From positions 148,283,850 to 148,347,849 of the forward strand of contig CM043949.1 of NCBI GenBank assembly GCA_014529385.2: a DNA stretch of 64,000 nucleotides. Direction: 5' to 3'. The notes beneath the pieces are model-generated. The model worked only from the letters and a program-made list of their open reading frames with translations. It did not search any database and was not told where the DNA came from. The stretch is from Adiantum capillus-veneris. Lineage: Eukaryota > Streptophyta > Polypodiopsida > Polypodiales > Pteridaceae. Made by a program: the position numbers and the translations under genes. Below, one piece after another: positions 9,815-21,524 of the stretch. Every line of letters begins with the position of its first letter. Position 1 is the first letter of the stretch.

Positions 9815-12800
9815 ATGAGTAGCGACGAGGATGTGGGACCGTCCAACCGAAACACCTATCTCTCAACGAGGGTCTTATGTCCTTGTAATCAATGCAAGCA
9901 TGTTGTGCGACGGACAAGACGTGTTTCTTTGCAGCACGTTCGCGAATTTGGCGAGTTCGAGCCATCTATTATAGATCGAGTTGTTGCCAATTATAACTCG
10001 TCGGACTCTGACGCTGGCCAACAAGCAGCAATCTTGCAACCAAATAGACGTGTTCGCAGGCGCTTTGGTCAAGCAGCATATGTGAGGCCACAAGATGTAG
10101 CCTCTGACAGCTCGGGGGATGATCATGCAGAGCACATTCCCAACGAGGCAATGTTTGAGCCCGAGATTGATGAAATGATCGAGACGATCATGGATTCAGA
10201 AAGGCTTATCTATGATGATATGAAAAGTGAAGCCGATACGCCATTGTATAATGGAGCACGTATGTCTAGATTGAAAGCACTCCTGGTTCTTCTCAACATG
10301 CAGGCAAAGTTTGGATGGAGTGACACTAGCGTCACAGCGCTTTTCAGGTGATCTATTACAATTAGTTTACTTTAATAGAACTCTAAATGTACAATGATCT
10401 GATAGATTTTTACACGACTGTATCATATTTTTATGTTGTGTAGATTGCTGAAAGAGCACATACTACCAGCTGACAATGTGATGCCAGATTCCCAAGATGA
10501 AGCAAGAAAGATTTTGCGAAACTTGGGGATGGATTACAATTCTATCCACGCTTGTCCTAATGACTGCATTCTTTTCAGAGGGGAATACACAGACATGGAG
10601 AAGTGTCCGAAATGTGATTCCGAAAGATATCGAGTAGATCTCCACGGGACAAAAATTCCACAAAAGGTTTTGCGACATTTTCCTCTGCTTCCTCGCATCA
10701 AGCATTTCTTCGAATGTAAGTCCATGGCCTCCCTAGCATCATGGCATGAGGAGAATAAATCTTCGGATGGTGTGCTACGAATTCCTACAGATTGCGTAGC
10801 CTGGAAACATATAGATGGAACATGGTCGGATTTTGCCAGGGAAGCTCGAAATTTGCGCTTAGGCCTGGCTATGGATGGCGTAAATCCATTTGGTCAAAGA
10901 TCAACATCTTACAGTGTATGGCCCGTTGTCATCGTCAACTACAACATTCCCCCGTGGTTGACTACGAAGAAGGGGCACCTATGGCTAAGCTTGATTGTGC
11001 CAGGGCGATATAAAGTGGGGAATATGGATGTGTATCTTTGTCCACTATTGGAAGAGCTACAACAATTGTGGATTGGCATAGAGGTGGTGGATATGAGCCG
11101 ACACACAGGATGACGGAATGCTTTGATCAGAGGCATTCTAATGTGGACCATGCATGACTATCCCGGGCTAACAGAATGCTCAGGTGATGATCTATTGACA
11201 CTCCTCACTCAGACACTGTAAATATTGTTTTTTCCCATAGTTGATCTATTATCATGTGTATACATGCAGGGCTTTAATATCATTGCATAAAATGTGGACT
11301 TTAATATCATTGCTGCACATACTTTACAGTTTATTTTACCGGTTGCCATTGAGGGATGTTTGTCTCTTGACATCCGTAACACAATCTACAAACTTGCAAA
11401 GCTGGTGCAATGGATCTCACAAAAGGAGATCAACGTAGACTCCATACCATTCGCCAAACTAAATGCTGCGGAGCTTGTGTGCATGTTTGAGAAACATTTT
11501 CCTACTACAATGCTAACCATTCAGGTGCATCTTCTTGTTCACATAGTTGATGAGGTGGAAATAGCTGGCACAGTTCATTCCAGATGGATGTTCTTCTTAG
11601 AGCGTTTCATGAAAACGCTTAAGGGATATGTGCGTCAAAAGACACGTCCGGAGGGTAGCATGGCAGAAGGTTGGTTGGTATCAGAGTCCCTAGTGTACAT
11701 TGGAGAGTGGCTAGACGGAGTTGATAAATCCCGGGACACGCTATGGCGAACCATAGATGATGAGCGCATATCTGGGATTGTCATGTGCAATCTCGGTGTT
11801 GAGAAGAAGATGACGGAAGATCTAGAGGCTAAAATCAACCGATTTTGCATGCTTCACAATCCAGTGATGCAAAAGTGGATTTCACAATATGAGGATGCAA
11901 AGCAAGAGCGACAAAGGGCACGAATCGAGTGGAGACGCGGAAGACGACCACCGATGCACTATCCAGCGGTTCTGGAGAGCCTACCAACCTTCATGAGCTT
12001 AAGATGGTTGCACAACCAATTGAAAAGCGCACAACAATGCGGTGACGAAGTGACTGAAGAAGAGTGGGAGTACTCTCGGGGTTGTGCGACCAAGGTAAGT
12101 TTGCAATGTACGACTAGCAAGTGACTTTATTTATAAACGTTTGAACGGCCACTCATAATCTTTGTTCGTTGTAGTATAAGTCATACACAGCAGCATGGTG
12201 TAAAGGTCGACATTTTAGGGTGGAACGAATCGACAAAAAGCGTTTTACTCAAGATTGTGGAATCATGGCAAAATTTGAACAGTTTAGTCGACGAAGTTCC
12301 TCTGATACAGATCCTGTGGTGGCGGAACTCACTTACTTCGGCACGCTGCAAGAGATTTTGAGGATCGATTACAGAGGATTTTTTGTCGACTTGTTCGACG
12401 TGCAATGGTTCAAGATAATCATGGAGGGTCGCAACGCTACTGTGCGTAGAGGAGAGTCTGGTTTTCTTGAGGTGGATTCTACTAAGAAATGGACTGACCT
12501 AAGAGACACTTTTGTACTACCCGAGCATTGTGAACAAGTAAGTATGTAAATAGTTAACATCCCCCTTTTACAAGTTATGTGCTTGAAAGCTCTCATGTAA
12601 GTTATGTGGCTCTGGCAGGTAATATTTCATCCTACAAAGTCTACATCAAACTGGTGGTACATCATAGAGGTAGCCCCTCGTAGTGCAAGGACGTATGAAG
12701 GCTACCATGTGCCAATCACAACGACATCAATGGAGGAGATCAGAGAAGATGCTCAATCAGAAGCCGCTGCGGTGGTGCCAGACGAGCATCAAGATGCTAC

Positions 12801-12927
12801 TACTCTATATGGGGTGCATGCAGAGGAGCTACAAAATGAAACAGAGGATATGTGTTTAAACGGAGAGCTCTATATAGATATAGGAAGTTATGCTGAGTTA
12901 TGCGAGGATGAGAGAGAGATCTCTTAA
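9815..12927 (+). pseudogene. TNP2-like CACTA transposase, broken
   Basis: Putative exons are 9815-10347, 10444-11183, about 11270-12094, 12175-12537 and 12619-12927, most with GT...AG ends. Exon 1 has a Cys-rich CPCNQCKHVVRRTR motif, as in the plant transposase-associated domain. Exon 2 matches the start of the TNP2 domain (Transposase_21): CPNDCILFRGEY, CPKCDSERY, VLRHFPLLPRI, LRLGLAMDGVNPFG and LWLSLIVPG. An in-frame TGA sits at 11111-11113, after which WTMHDYPGLTECSG still follows. The remaining catalytic part is missing; the next exon is the DUF4218 module (HLLVHIVDEVE, RWMFFLERFM, RPEGSMAEG). Then comes a DUF4216-like module (TYFGTLQEILRIDY) and an acidic tail. Family members cut the element out in the nucleus. 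The start ATG at 9815 is the first in a good frame. Family firm, exon borders inferred. Confidence 0.88.
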
Positions 12928-13199
12928 AGCCACAAATATTGTATTTGAACAATTTTGCTCCGTGTTGTAAAAGCTCTGGCTCTCTAAGTACCTTCCATGG
13001 TGTATAACGCTATTTTCTACTCGCGCTCACATCTTTTGATTGAAAATTCTGAGTTTTGGACTTGCCTCTTCTATCACTCGATTCATTGTGTCATTGTATT
13101 TATATGCGTCATTACGTCATTGTATTTAATGGTCTTTGCGTCATTGTCTACTCTATTCATTCAATATTAAGTTTAAATATTCGTGTGTTTAATGCAGGT

Positions 13200-14513
13200 A
13201 TGGATGATGAGGAGTTTCTTTCTTCTTTGTCACCGCAGCAGAGACAGTGGTACGTGGAGCGTCATCGCTCTGGCGCATCATCGCGCGTTCCTACACCATC
13301 CGCATCTCCCTCTCTTTCGGAGCATTCGGCGCGCTCCGAAGCTTTGGCGTCGACGAGACGAGCTTCACACTCGTCTAGACACCGGCGCTCTAGTGGTGGC
13401 GATGGCGGTTGTTGTGGGGATTCCGCCACCGATGCCTCCACACCGCCTCGTGTTCGACGAGGCTCTTTACCCTCGCCTTCTTTGCCCGCCCCCACACCAG
13501 CCACAGCATCGTTATCTACGCCAGGTTTTGCACGGCTGACTGTTCCTAGAAGCTACACACCTCTACCTACTCCGCCAGGAGCCACCCCACTCGACACTCC
13601 TCGCTTCGGGGCCTAGACGCCGGTGGAGACACCTGACGTCCGTATCCCCATCGACACGCCGCTAGAGACCCCTGCCGGGACACCCAGGTTCACGCGTCAC
13701 CGGCCAGAGGGCTTGCCTTACTCCGTCGACATCAGCGGCGGCATCATCATGGATAATGACGGCAAGAAGGTGATCTCGCGCATGCGTGGTCTTTGCTCTC
13801 AGCTGTTTAGACACTACATACTAAACAAATGGAGTGAAGTACCAAGTGATTTAAAAAACAGAGTCATCAGCATACTTCATGATGAGTTTCCCGTTCCAAC
13901 ACGGGATCAGCGCTTCAATGAAGACCTGATGAAGATTCGAATGCGCGAATACTGCAAACACAAGCGTTCCGAAGTGCAAAAAGCAATCAAGAATAGGTGG
14001 AACAGGCCAGATTGGCTGGCCAAAGAAGATTGGAAGAATGCGAAGAAAGCAGCGCGCGAGAATCCCGACAAGTGGAAGCAACAAAAGGATGCAGTCAGAG
14101 CGCGAGTAGAGGCAAGGAGCTCGCACCACTTGGGGAGCGGTGGATGGGCATCATTTGAGGCCGATTTTGTAAGTCTTTTCACATTGCTCTTTATGCATGT
14201 TCGATAGTTTAGGGTTTATGAGTTTTTTATTTCTAACATAATGAAATCTTTGTATGTTTTGACAGTGGTCGATGACAGGACATGATCCCACACCGTACGA
14301 GCGCGAGTACGCAGGCAGGAAGGGCTTAAACGCCCTTATGGACATTCTCAGTTCTCGCGACGGCATGGTTAGTATTAGGGTTTACTCTTTTTTATTTTTT
14401 GCATTGTTTTAGAAATGTCGTTATATGTTTATACTTACTGAAAGCTGTCTTATTGTCTTTTTTTGCAGAATCCGACAGATACGCCGCTTGGACGCGATGA
14501 GACGTCTGACTAG
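13200..14513 (+). pseudogene. TNPA-like second protein of the CACTA element (one in-frame stop)
   Basis: Exons 13200-14168, 14266-14367 and 14469-14513 join in frame with GT...AG introns (372 codons including the stop). The ATG at 13200 follows an AG and precedes DDEEFLSSLSPQQRQWY. Residues 20-180 are low complexity, rich in Ser, Pro, Thr and Arg with repeated TP motifs. Residues about 180-345 are basic and helical, with WNRPDWLAKEDW and KKAARENPDKWKQQK, resembling the plant Ptta/En_Spm (Transposase_24) domain. The C-terminus is acidic (GRDETSD). In En/Spm this protein binds subterminal motifs and regulates excision. A TAG at 13614-13616 interrupts codon 139, otherwise the frame is intact, so the break is a single substitution. 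It lies 273 bases after the transposase in the same orientation. Confidence 0.8.
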
Positions 14514-14874
14514 ACGACGTCAGTTTAGCCGTAGCTAGATAGCATTAGTTTAGGGTTTCTCATAGCTTATGTATCATGAGACGGATTTTATACGTCTTTT
14601 TGAACCATGTATATTATTACATTTGTCACCGCAGTTCCTTTTGCCAATCAATTCTTTATGCCTATGATGTTGTACAATTGTCATTATTACATTTGCCAAT
14701 CAATTCATTTTGCCTATGATGTGTACAATTGTCAATTTTGCAAACAATGCGTCTTGTGGGTGACTATTTTGGGTCTATTATCTACCTTTGCACTTTTTTT
14801 AAAAAGTGAATCAAGTACAATATGGTTGATGGGTGGCAGGGCATTCAATGCCCTGCCACCAAAAAAATATTCTC
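14514..14874. other. 3' non-coding region of the CACTA element
   Basis: No gene. Two copies of a phrase like tacaattgtcattattacatttgccaatcaatt (partial, 14627-14735) suggest a small internal duplication. Confidence 0.5.
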
Positions 14875-15060
14875 TCGGGCGTCGCTATGAGCGTCGCTAT
14901 TTATGGCTCTGTAGCGTCGCTATGAGCGTCGCTATAGTCTTCTGTGTAAACGTCGCTATAGGCGTCGCTATATAGCGACGCTCATAGCGACGCCTATAGC
15001 GACGCTCTCGTAGCGACGCTCGTAGCGACGCTCGTAGCGACGGTTTTAGCGACGCCGGGG
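14875..15060. repeat. Right subterminal repeats of the CACTA element
   Basis: About thirteen copies of GCGTCGC / GCGACGC in 186 bases, with ATGAGCGTCGCTAT the commonest extended form. Copies before about 14965 mostly face one way and those after it the other, so the strand could fold into a long imperfect hairpin centred near 14966-14975. Probable TNPA-type binding cluster. Confidence 0.82.
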
Positions 15061-15125
15061 GTTATAAAAACCCAATGTATTTCCATCGCTAACAGCGTCA
15101 CAAGAACACACAACCTCTTGTAGTG

Positions 15126-16055
15126 GGATCTATTGAAAGAAGCTATCTCTATTGTTTGAACTTCTATGTGTGAATCTAGTAGAGCTACGATGTTTTATAC
15201 CATTGATGCTTTGGGATAGAGGTCCACCACTTGTCCAACCTACTAACCATTGCGCTATGAAGGTTTTAGCCCAAGGTGGTTTGAAGATCCACAATCTATC
15301 CAAGCGAGCTCTATTGAAAGAATCTATCACTATTGTTTGGAGGTTAATGTGTGAATGGAGTCTAGCTACTATGTTTACTACCATGAAGGGTTTGGGATAG
15401 AGGTCCATCACTTGTCCAACCTACTAACCAATGTGTTATGGAGGTGGTTTGAAGGTCCACCACCCATCCAAGCTAGATCCATTAAGTAGTCCTATCTCTA
15501 CTCTAATAGTGTGGATGGTTTGGGGTAGAGGTCTAACACTTGTCCAACCTACTATCCATTGTGTTATTGAGGTTCTACCCCAAGGTGGATTGAAGGTCCA
15601 CCACCTGTCCAAGATAGCTCTATTGAAAGAAGCTATCTCTATTGTTTGAAGGTCAATGTGTGAATGGAGTGTAACTACCTTGTTTACTACCATGGATGGT
15701 TTGGGCAGAGGATCATCACTTGTCCAACCTATTAGCCATTGTGTTATGCATGTTTTATCCCTATGTGGTTTGAAAGTACACAACCTCTCCAAGATCGCTC
15801 TATTGAATAGTCCTATCTCTACTCTGATAGCGTGGATTGTTTTGGCTAGAGGTCCAAGTCTTTTCCAACCTTTTGTCCATTGTGTTATGGAGGTTTTAGC
15901 CCAAGGTGGTTTGAAGGTCCACCACCTATCCAAACTAGATATATTGAAAGAGGCTATCTCTATTGTTTGAAGTTTAATGTGTGAATGGAGTGTAGCTAGT
16001 ATGTTTACTACCATGGATGGTTTGGGGTAAAGATCCACCACTTGTGAGATCCACC
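15126..16055. repeat. Satellite array, right part, beginning with the GGA duplication
   Basis: Continuation of the array interrupted at 8094. Anchor positions 15201, 15382, 15510, 15691, 15831 and 16012 give steps of 181, 128, 181, 140 and 181, the same two unit classes as on the left. The last unit is partial and ends near ttgtgagatccaccac. gga at 15126-15128 is the right target duplication. Confidence 0.9.
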
Positions 16056-17801
16056 ACTAGTATGGATGCAGGTGAGAATTTTGTCTCGGCTTAAAAAGGT
16101 GTAGCCTGATGCAGTCCGACTTTGAAAACACTTCATGATTCAATTGGGATAGTTCTGATACCTTTGTACAAATTCATTTGGAATGATACTTCATTCTTAC
16201 TATGTTGAGCAACAAGCAACATTGTTTGTGTAGTCACATACTTAATGTTAAGAATAAACAAGTAACTAATGCATCTCTTCATCTTGTCTAGGATACGAAG
16301 TGTCTAGCTCAACACATTATCTCATAGCACGTAGTAGAAGTGTATTGGCTACTCATTCTCAACCCTATAGCAAAATCTATTTACATGGCATTTTTCATCA
16401 TAGATACATTAGGAAGATGTCATGTGAGTTAGCCAATACCTTAGCACTGAGTAAGAAACACTCCTTATTGCTTTTTTTATGTTACCATTTTGTCTATGAG
16501 AAGGGAGTTGGGGTGTAATTCCCTTTAAAGCAACAAGCAATGTGCAAGACCCCATTGCCGAACATGTCTAGATCTAAGAATGGTCAAATGTAATTAAATA
16601 TCTTGAGGTAGACGCCCAGTACATGAGGTAAATCTATTGTCAAGTCTTTCCTCTGTCCATTTCAAAAATCCACACTACATAATTTATAAGCTTGACTCAC
16701 CAAGTATATGCTAATAGTCCTACCTTGCAATTTTTTTCCCTTATGAGCTAGAATCAAATCAAGCTACGACGAAATTGTGAGGATTTCAAAGAAGGGAAAG
16801 CTGAAGAAGAAGCAAGTCGACAAGCACGGAAGGGAATAGACCGAAGAGTTTAGCCCAAAAACTGGCTCTTAACACCACTCCAAACTCTTGAAATCTGCCT
16901 TTACGCGAGTCTACGTGGGAAGCAACCCTTGCTGCTGAAGAGCTTCTTTGTCGACCACCTTGAAAACACTCGGGATTACCATCAAACTGAGTGCCCTGGC
17001 TGTCTGAGTCTTTTTGCTTTCTTGCACTCGGGCCGAAAATGCCTTCCTAGGTCACCATCACCATTTCTTTGTTTGGCGCAACCTCCCTGTCTGTGAGCTC
17101 GCTGCCTCTTCAATTTCCCATGCATTCAACTTCACACTAATTTTTAAAAAGTAGTGACCACCACAAGTTTCCTTTTTGATTTAACCAGCAGCCCGTTAAG
17201 CCCTTCTTTACTTATAACTTAAACTCTTATATAGCGTAAGGAGGGTGGTCAAATAGTCAAAGAAGCCAACAGAAGCCGAGGATTTGCATATACAAATTAT
17301 TTTTCGCTTGGAATACTAGCAGCATGTGATATTGCCCACTCGCCACAACCTACGACCGATTTTTGGTCGCTTTCATTTCACCGTCTCCCGGGACTCACAT
17401 CGAGAGATTGAAGCAAGCGGTGATAAATTGGAAGCCACAAAGGCCGCGCATGATTAGCAACTCTTCGCTACAACACAGAGCGCGGATCAAGCAGTAACCA
17501 TACCGTAAAATTTTCAATTATATTATCATTTTGGGGTAAGGGAGACTGGACGCTACAAAATTCAACTGGCTCGGTGATGCACCGTCGGACCGTCCACTTC
17601 TCTGGCAATTTCCTAGCGCATCGCCTTTCCGGACTGGATGCCATCGCTATTTCTCAGCTAAGTACATTACATTTTTGTTATTTATTTTACTCTTTTATTG
17701 CTCATATTGCATCTGTGAATATCACCAAATAGCCTTTTTAAGCATTACCATTAAGATATTTATTAAAAAAAGAAAGAGAAAAACATAAAAAGCACGCAAT
17801 C
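16056..17801. other. Unassigned non-coding stretch upstream of a chromovirus
   Basis: No convincing coding frame and no family motif. About 17337-17660 is richer in G and C than its surroundings, and 17660-17790 is AT-rich. It may hold the decayed 5' LTR and leader of the element starting at 17802, but I saw no primer binding site and no copy of the 3' LTR start at 21768. Confidence 0.4.
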
Positions 17802-18835
17802 ATGGCACACCTTCCTCAGGCACCCACGATTGCGGAACAACTTCAAAATTTGTAACAATCACTCACATATGAACACATGCAAAGGCAAGAACTGGAAGAT
17901 AAATTATTGCATTATGCACGCATCGAATCTGCACCGGCACCCAAGAAAAACAAAATTAGTAGAAAAGCCTTCACTTTCAACGATTTTGATGGCAGTAAAG
18001 ATGCTAGCACGGTTCTACCATGCGTTAGTCAACTAGATGACTATTTTCATGATGAAGACTTTCCCGAGCGTGAAATGGTAAAGTGCGCATCGAATTCTCT
18101 CACTAGCAGCGCTGGATTGTGGTGGAATGCCACCAAACAACATGGAAGAAGACCACGCACCTAGAATGCATTTAAAAAAGTGTTCTTATCCCAATTTTTC
18201 CCCACACGGTACAAAGCTAAAGCACGACGTCAGTGGGATTTAATTCGACAGGATAGAAATGAAGATGTATAGGGTTACACCGACCATTTTTGGAATTATC
18301 TAATTCAATTGCAAGCTATTGAACATGTTAGTCGCAGGAAATTGAAGCGAAAGTACATATCAGGCTTGGCACTACAAATTAGTGTTGAGGTAGATATGTT
18401 CGAACCAGATTCTGTGTCAAAGGCTATTAATTTGGCTCTCAACGTAGAAAAGAAGAAAGGTGGACAATCCTCTCACACTAATGAGCCTGATAACACTAAC
18501 CGCAACAAGAGATCTCCTTTCTCTACTAACTTTGACAGAAACAAACACCAAAGCCATACTTTTTTCAAAAGACGTAGATTCGACAATTCTCCTACAACTG
18601 TTCAACCTCATACAAGCTACAACAACAACAACACCCAGCAACGAGGCAACCAAAATTCGTTCAACCAACGTTCTCCTCCAAATTCTAATGGTAACAAAAA
18701 GGTGAAGTGTTTTAAATGCTTTCAATATGGTCACTATGTAGATAAGTTTCCAAATGGTCATGCTAAGGGAGATGGTCAATCCAATGGAGTCAACAGAAAT
18801 TCAAGTAAAAACCCTTCAACAACAACCACCCCAAT
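17802..18835 (+). pseudogene. Chromovirus gag (decayed)
   Basis: One frame from the ATG at 17802 carries the gag, interrupted by a TAA near 17853, a TAG at 18162-18164 and a TAG near 18270. It has FNDFDGSKDAS, then SAGLWWNATKQHG, FPTRYKAKARRQW and YISGLALQI, the usual retrotransposon gag helices. An Asn-rich linker follows, then a zinc knuckle CFKCFQYGHYVDKFP (about 18708-18755) in which the last Cys is Phe. The protein packages element RNA in family members. Three stops and the lost zinc ligand mean this copy is dead. The following protease is in another frame, so a frameshift lies near 18820. Confidence 0.85.
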
Positions 18836-18883
18836 GGAGCTACTCTTAACCTCATTGAAGATGATACACCCGACGACAATGAA

Positions 18884-19066
18884 GTGGAAGCTAACTACGG
18901 TGAGGGATATGATCCTGATTATGATAACAATGACAACCCATCCTCAGGTACCCCTATATCTCCTCACACTTTGTTTAATGTGCAACGCACTATTAAGGGT
19001 AAAAATGTCACCATTTTGTTAGATGATGGTAGTAGCCATGATTTCATTTCCATGCAATTGGCATAG
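18884..19066 (+). pseudogene. Chromovirus protease, N-terminal half
   Basis: An acidic spacer leads into NVTILLDDGSSHDFISMQLA, the retropepsin active-site block; the usual D-S/T-G triad is read here as D-D-G-S. A stop follows at once (19064-19066). The C-terminal strand (a PLHGLNMILGMPF block near 19205-19245) lies in the duplicated segment described separately. Confidence 0.8.
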
Positions 19067-19105
19067 CAACTATCACTCTCTGAAATCTCATCACCTCACA
19101 AGGTC

Positions 19106-20101
19106 AAAACTGCTTTTAACAATCAACGTTTTAATTGTAAAACGCAAGTCACTGTTGAAGTTTGCATTGGTGAGTTCACTCAAGCACGTACATTTTTGGT
19201 AGCACCATTGCATGGTCTGAATATGATTTTGGGAATGCCATTTTGTCATGAATTTGACCCGTTGATTAATTATAAAACACGTACAATCTCTCTCACTCAT
19301 AATAATAAAAATCTCTCCATCCAAGCAACACTGGCACATCAAAAATTTTCACTCCTCTCTTACACTTAAGCCAAACGAGCAATTCGAAAACAGGGGAAAA
19401 CATATCTAGTTTTGGTAAATCAAATTCTGCTGAAACTGAAACTTCACGTAACTCCACACACGATGCATTTCTCTCACAATCTAAAGATTATTTCATGCAT
19501 GATCTGCCACCTGGAATTCCACCATCACGCCCAGAAGATCACAAAATTGACATCATACCGAGTAGTGAACCTCCTTGTAGAGCACCTTATCATGTAAATC
19601 CTACTGCACACAAACTGCATTTAATAATCAACGTTTTAATTGTAAAACTCAAGTCACTGTTGAAGTTTGCATTGGTGAGTTCACTCAAGCACGTACATTT
19701 TTGGTAGCACCATTGCATGGTCTGGATATGATTTTGGGAATGCCATCTCGTCATGAATTTGACCCGTTGATTAATTATAAAACACGTACAATGTCTCTCA
19801 CTCATAATAATAAAAATCTCTCCATCCAAGCAACACTGGCACATCAAAAATTTTCACTCCTCTCTTACACTCAAGCCAAACGAGCAATTCGAAAACAGGG
19901 GAAAACATATCTAGTTTTGGTAAATCAAATTCTGCTAAAACTGAAACTTCACGTAACTCCACACACGATGCATTTCTCTCACAATTTAAAGATTGTTTCA
20001 TGCATGATCTGCCACCTGGAATTCCACCATCACGCCCAGAAGATCACAAAATTGACATCATACCGGGTAGTGAACCTTATCATGTAAATCCTACTGCACA
20101 C
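19106..20101 (+). repeat. Tandem duplication of ~500 bp inside the chromovirus protease/linker
   Basis: Unit 1 is 19106-19610 and unit 2 is 19611-20101. Both run from aactgc[t/a]ttta...atcaacgttttaattg through the ILGMP protease strand to catgtaaatcctactgcacaca. The offset is 505 bases at the start and 490 at the end, because unit 2 lacks 15 bases near ctccttgtagagcac. The units differ at few positions, so the duplication is younger than most of the element's decay. Confidence 0.9.
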
Positions 20102-20159
20102 AGGGAAATACAAACTCAAATCACTGATTTACTTGACCAAGGCCTAATCTGACCTAGTA

Positions 20160-20760
20160 GTTCACCATATGGAGCTCCAGTACTTCTTGTCGAAGAAAAA
20201 TGAAACCTTTCGTATGTGTATCGACTACAGGGCTTTAAACAAGATCACCATTAAGAATAGGTTTCCTATTCCTAGAGTGGATGATCTATTAGACAAACTG
20301 AAAGGGGCAAATATCTTTAGTAAAATTGATCGCAAATCAGGGTACCATCAAGTTAAAATGTTGAACATGATGTCTACTTGCTTTTAGAACACAAACTGGA
20401 CACTATAAATTCCTCGTCATGCCATTTGGTTTGACAAATGCACCAGCCACATTCACACGCATGATGAATAGAATTTTCATTGACCATCAAGATTTTGTGA
20501 TTGTATTTTTTGATGACATTTTGATATTCAGTAAATCTGAAGAAGAGCATAAACAAAATTTAACATGTGTATTCGTCTGCTTGCACAAAATCACTTGTAT
20601 TTGAATCCTAATAAGAGTTCATTTTTCCAATCTGAAATTGAATATTTGGGACACATTGTATCGGGTAAGGGAATACATGTCGATCCAAAGAAAATTGAAG
20701 CCATTCAATCATGGCCTAGACCCAAAAACTTGTATGAGCTATGATCTTTTATTGGTCTTT
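20160..20760 (+). pseudogene. Chromovirus reverse transcriptase (fragmented)
   Basis: Motifs in two frames: [20 protein letters not shown] (about 20212-20272), [18 protein letters not shown] (about 20304-20355), then after a frameshift [18 protein letters not shown] (about 20410-20465), [15 protein letters not shown] (about 20508-20553) and a thumb segment to 20760. The catalytic pair D-D is present in FFDD. The segment runs directly into RNase H. Frameshifts near 20355 and 20590 and stops inactivate it. Confidence 0.88.
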
Positions 20761-20810
20761 GTAGCTATCACAGGAAATTTGTTCATAATTTTTCTTACAA
20801 ATTACATTAT

Positions 20811-21300
20811 TTGACTCTCTTGTTGAAGAAAAACATGCCTTATGAATGGAATAATTTGCAAGAAAGCTCATTTACTGCACTTAAACATGCTTTGACTAAT
20901 GCACCTGTATTGGAATTGCCTGATTTTGAAAGACCATTCTTTGTGGTAGTCACTGATGCTAGTGAAAAAGGTATCGGTGCAGTCCTTATGCAAGATAACC
21001 ATCCAATTGCTTTTGAGAGTCGTAAATTCAAACCGTCTGAAGCAAAGTTCAGTACTTATGATAAAGAGTTGACTGATGTGGTACATGCATTGAAAATTTG
21101 GAAACACTATGTAGTGGGTACTGACTTGTCATTAAAACTGATCAACAAAGTATCAAATATTTACTTTCTTGGCCCTTAATAGATGATAGACATATTAAGT
21201 GGGCCGCTTTTATCCAAAGATTTTCGGCCCAACATTCAATACCAACCTGGTAAAGAAAACGTTGTAGTAGCTGATGCTTTGAGTAGAAGACCCTCACTTA
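20811..21300 (+). pseudogene. Chromovirus RNase H
   Basis: The frame 20811-21179 has FFVVVTDASEKGIGAVLMQ, IAFESRKFKPSEAKFSTYDK and ALKIWKHYVVGTDL, a gypsy RNase H with its first catalytic Asp. After a frame change a RHIKWAAFIQRF-like segment and ADALSRRPS follow, the normal end of the domain. The integrase that should follow is missing. Confidence 0.85.
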
Positions 21301-21524
21301 ATCATCTATCAACCATTACTTGAAACTATGCTTGACACTTATGCACATAATGATGACTTCAAAACGACATGGTTGCACATGCTTGATAATTATGTACACA
21401 CATTTCTCGAATACACTATTCAAGAAAACTTCCTTTATTTCAAACAAAAATTGTGTGTGACTAAATCCCATTCCGAGGATCCTTACCAACACACCACATT
21501 TATGAAGACCCACCTTCACTTGTA

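Larger units (their letters stand above)
8095..15125 (+). mobile_element. CACTA (En/Spm-type) DNA transposon, 7031 bp
   Basis: It is bounded by perfect 12-bp terminal inverted repeats, CACTACAAGAGG at 8095-8106 and its reverse complement at 15114-15125, and by a 3-bp GGA duplication. Both subterminal regions hold clustered copies of a GCGACGCTC-type motif in both orientations. Inside are a TNP2-like transposase gene (9815-12927) and a TNPA-like gene (13200-14513), both on the plus strand, the usual two-gene layout of autonomous En/Spm elements. Both genes carry in-frame stops, and the transposase lacks its middle. The element is therefore probably non-autonomous now, although its ends look intact and could respond to a transposase supplied elsewhere. 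It was inserted into the satellite array, so it is younger than that part of the array. Confidence 0.96.

Noticed and set aside
9815-14513. Host genes captured by the CACTA element
   Set aside because: All recognisable parts (transposase-associated, TNP2, DUF4218, DUF4216 and TNPA-like domains) are standard element genes.
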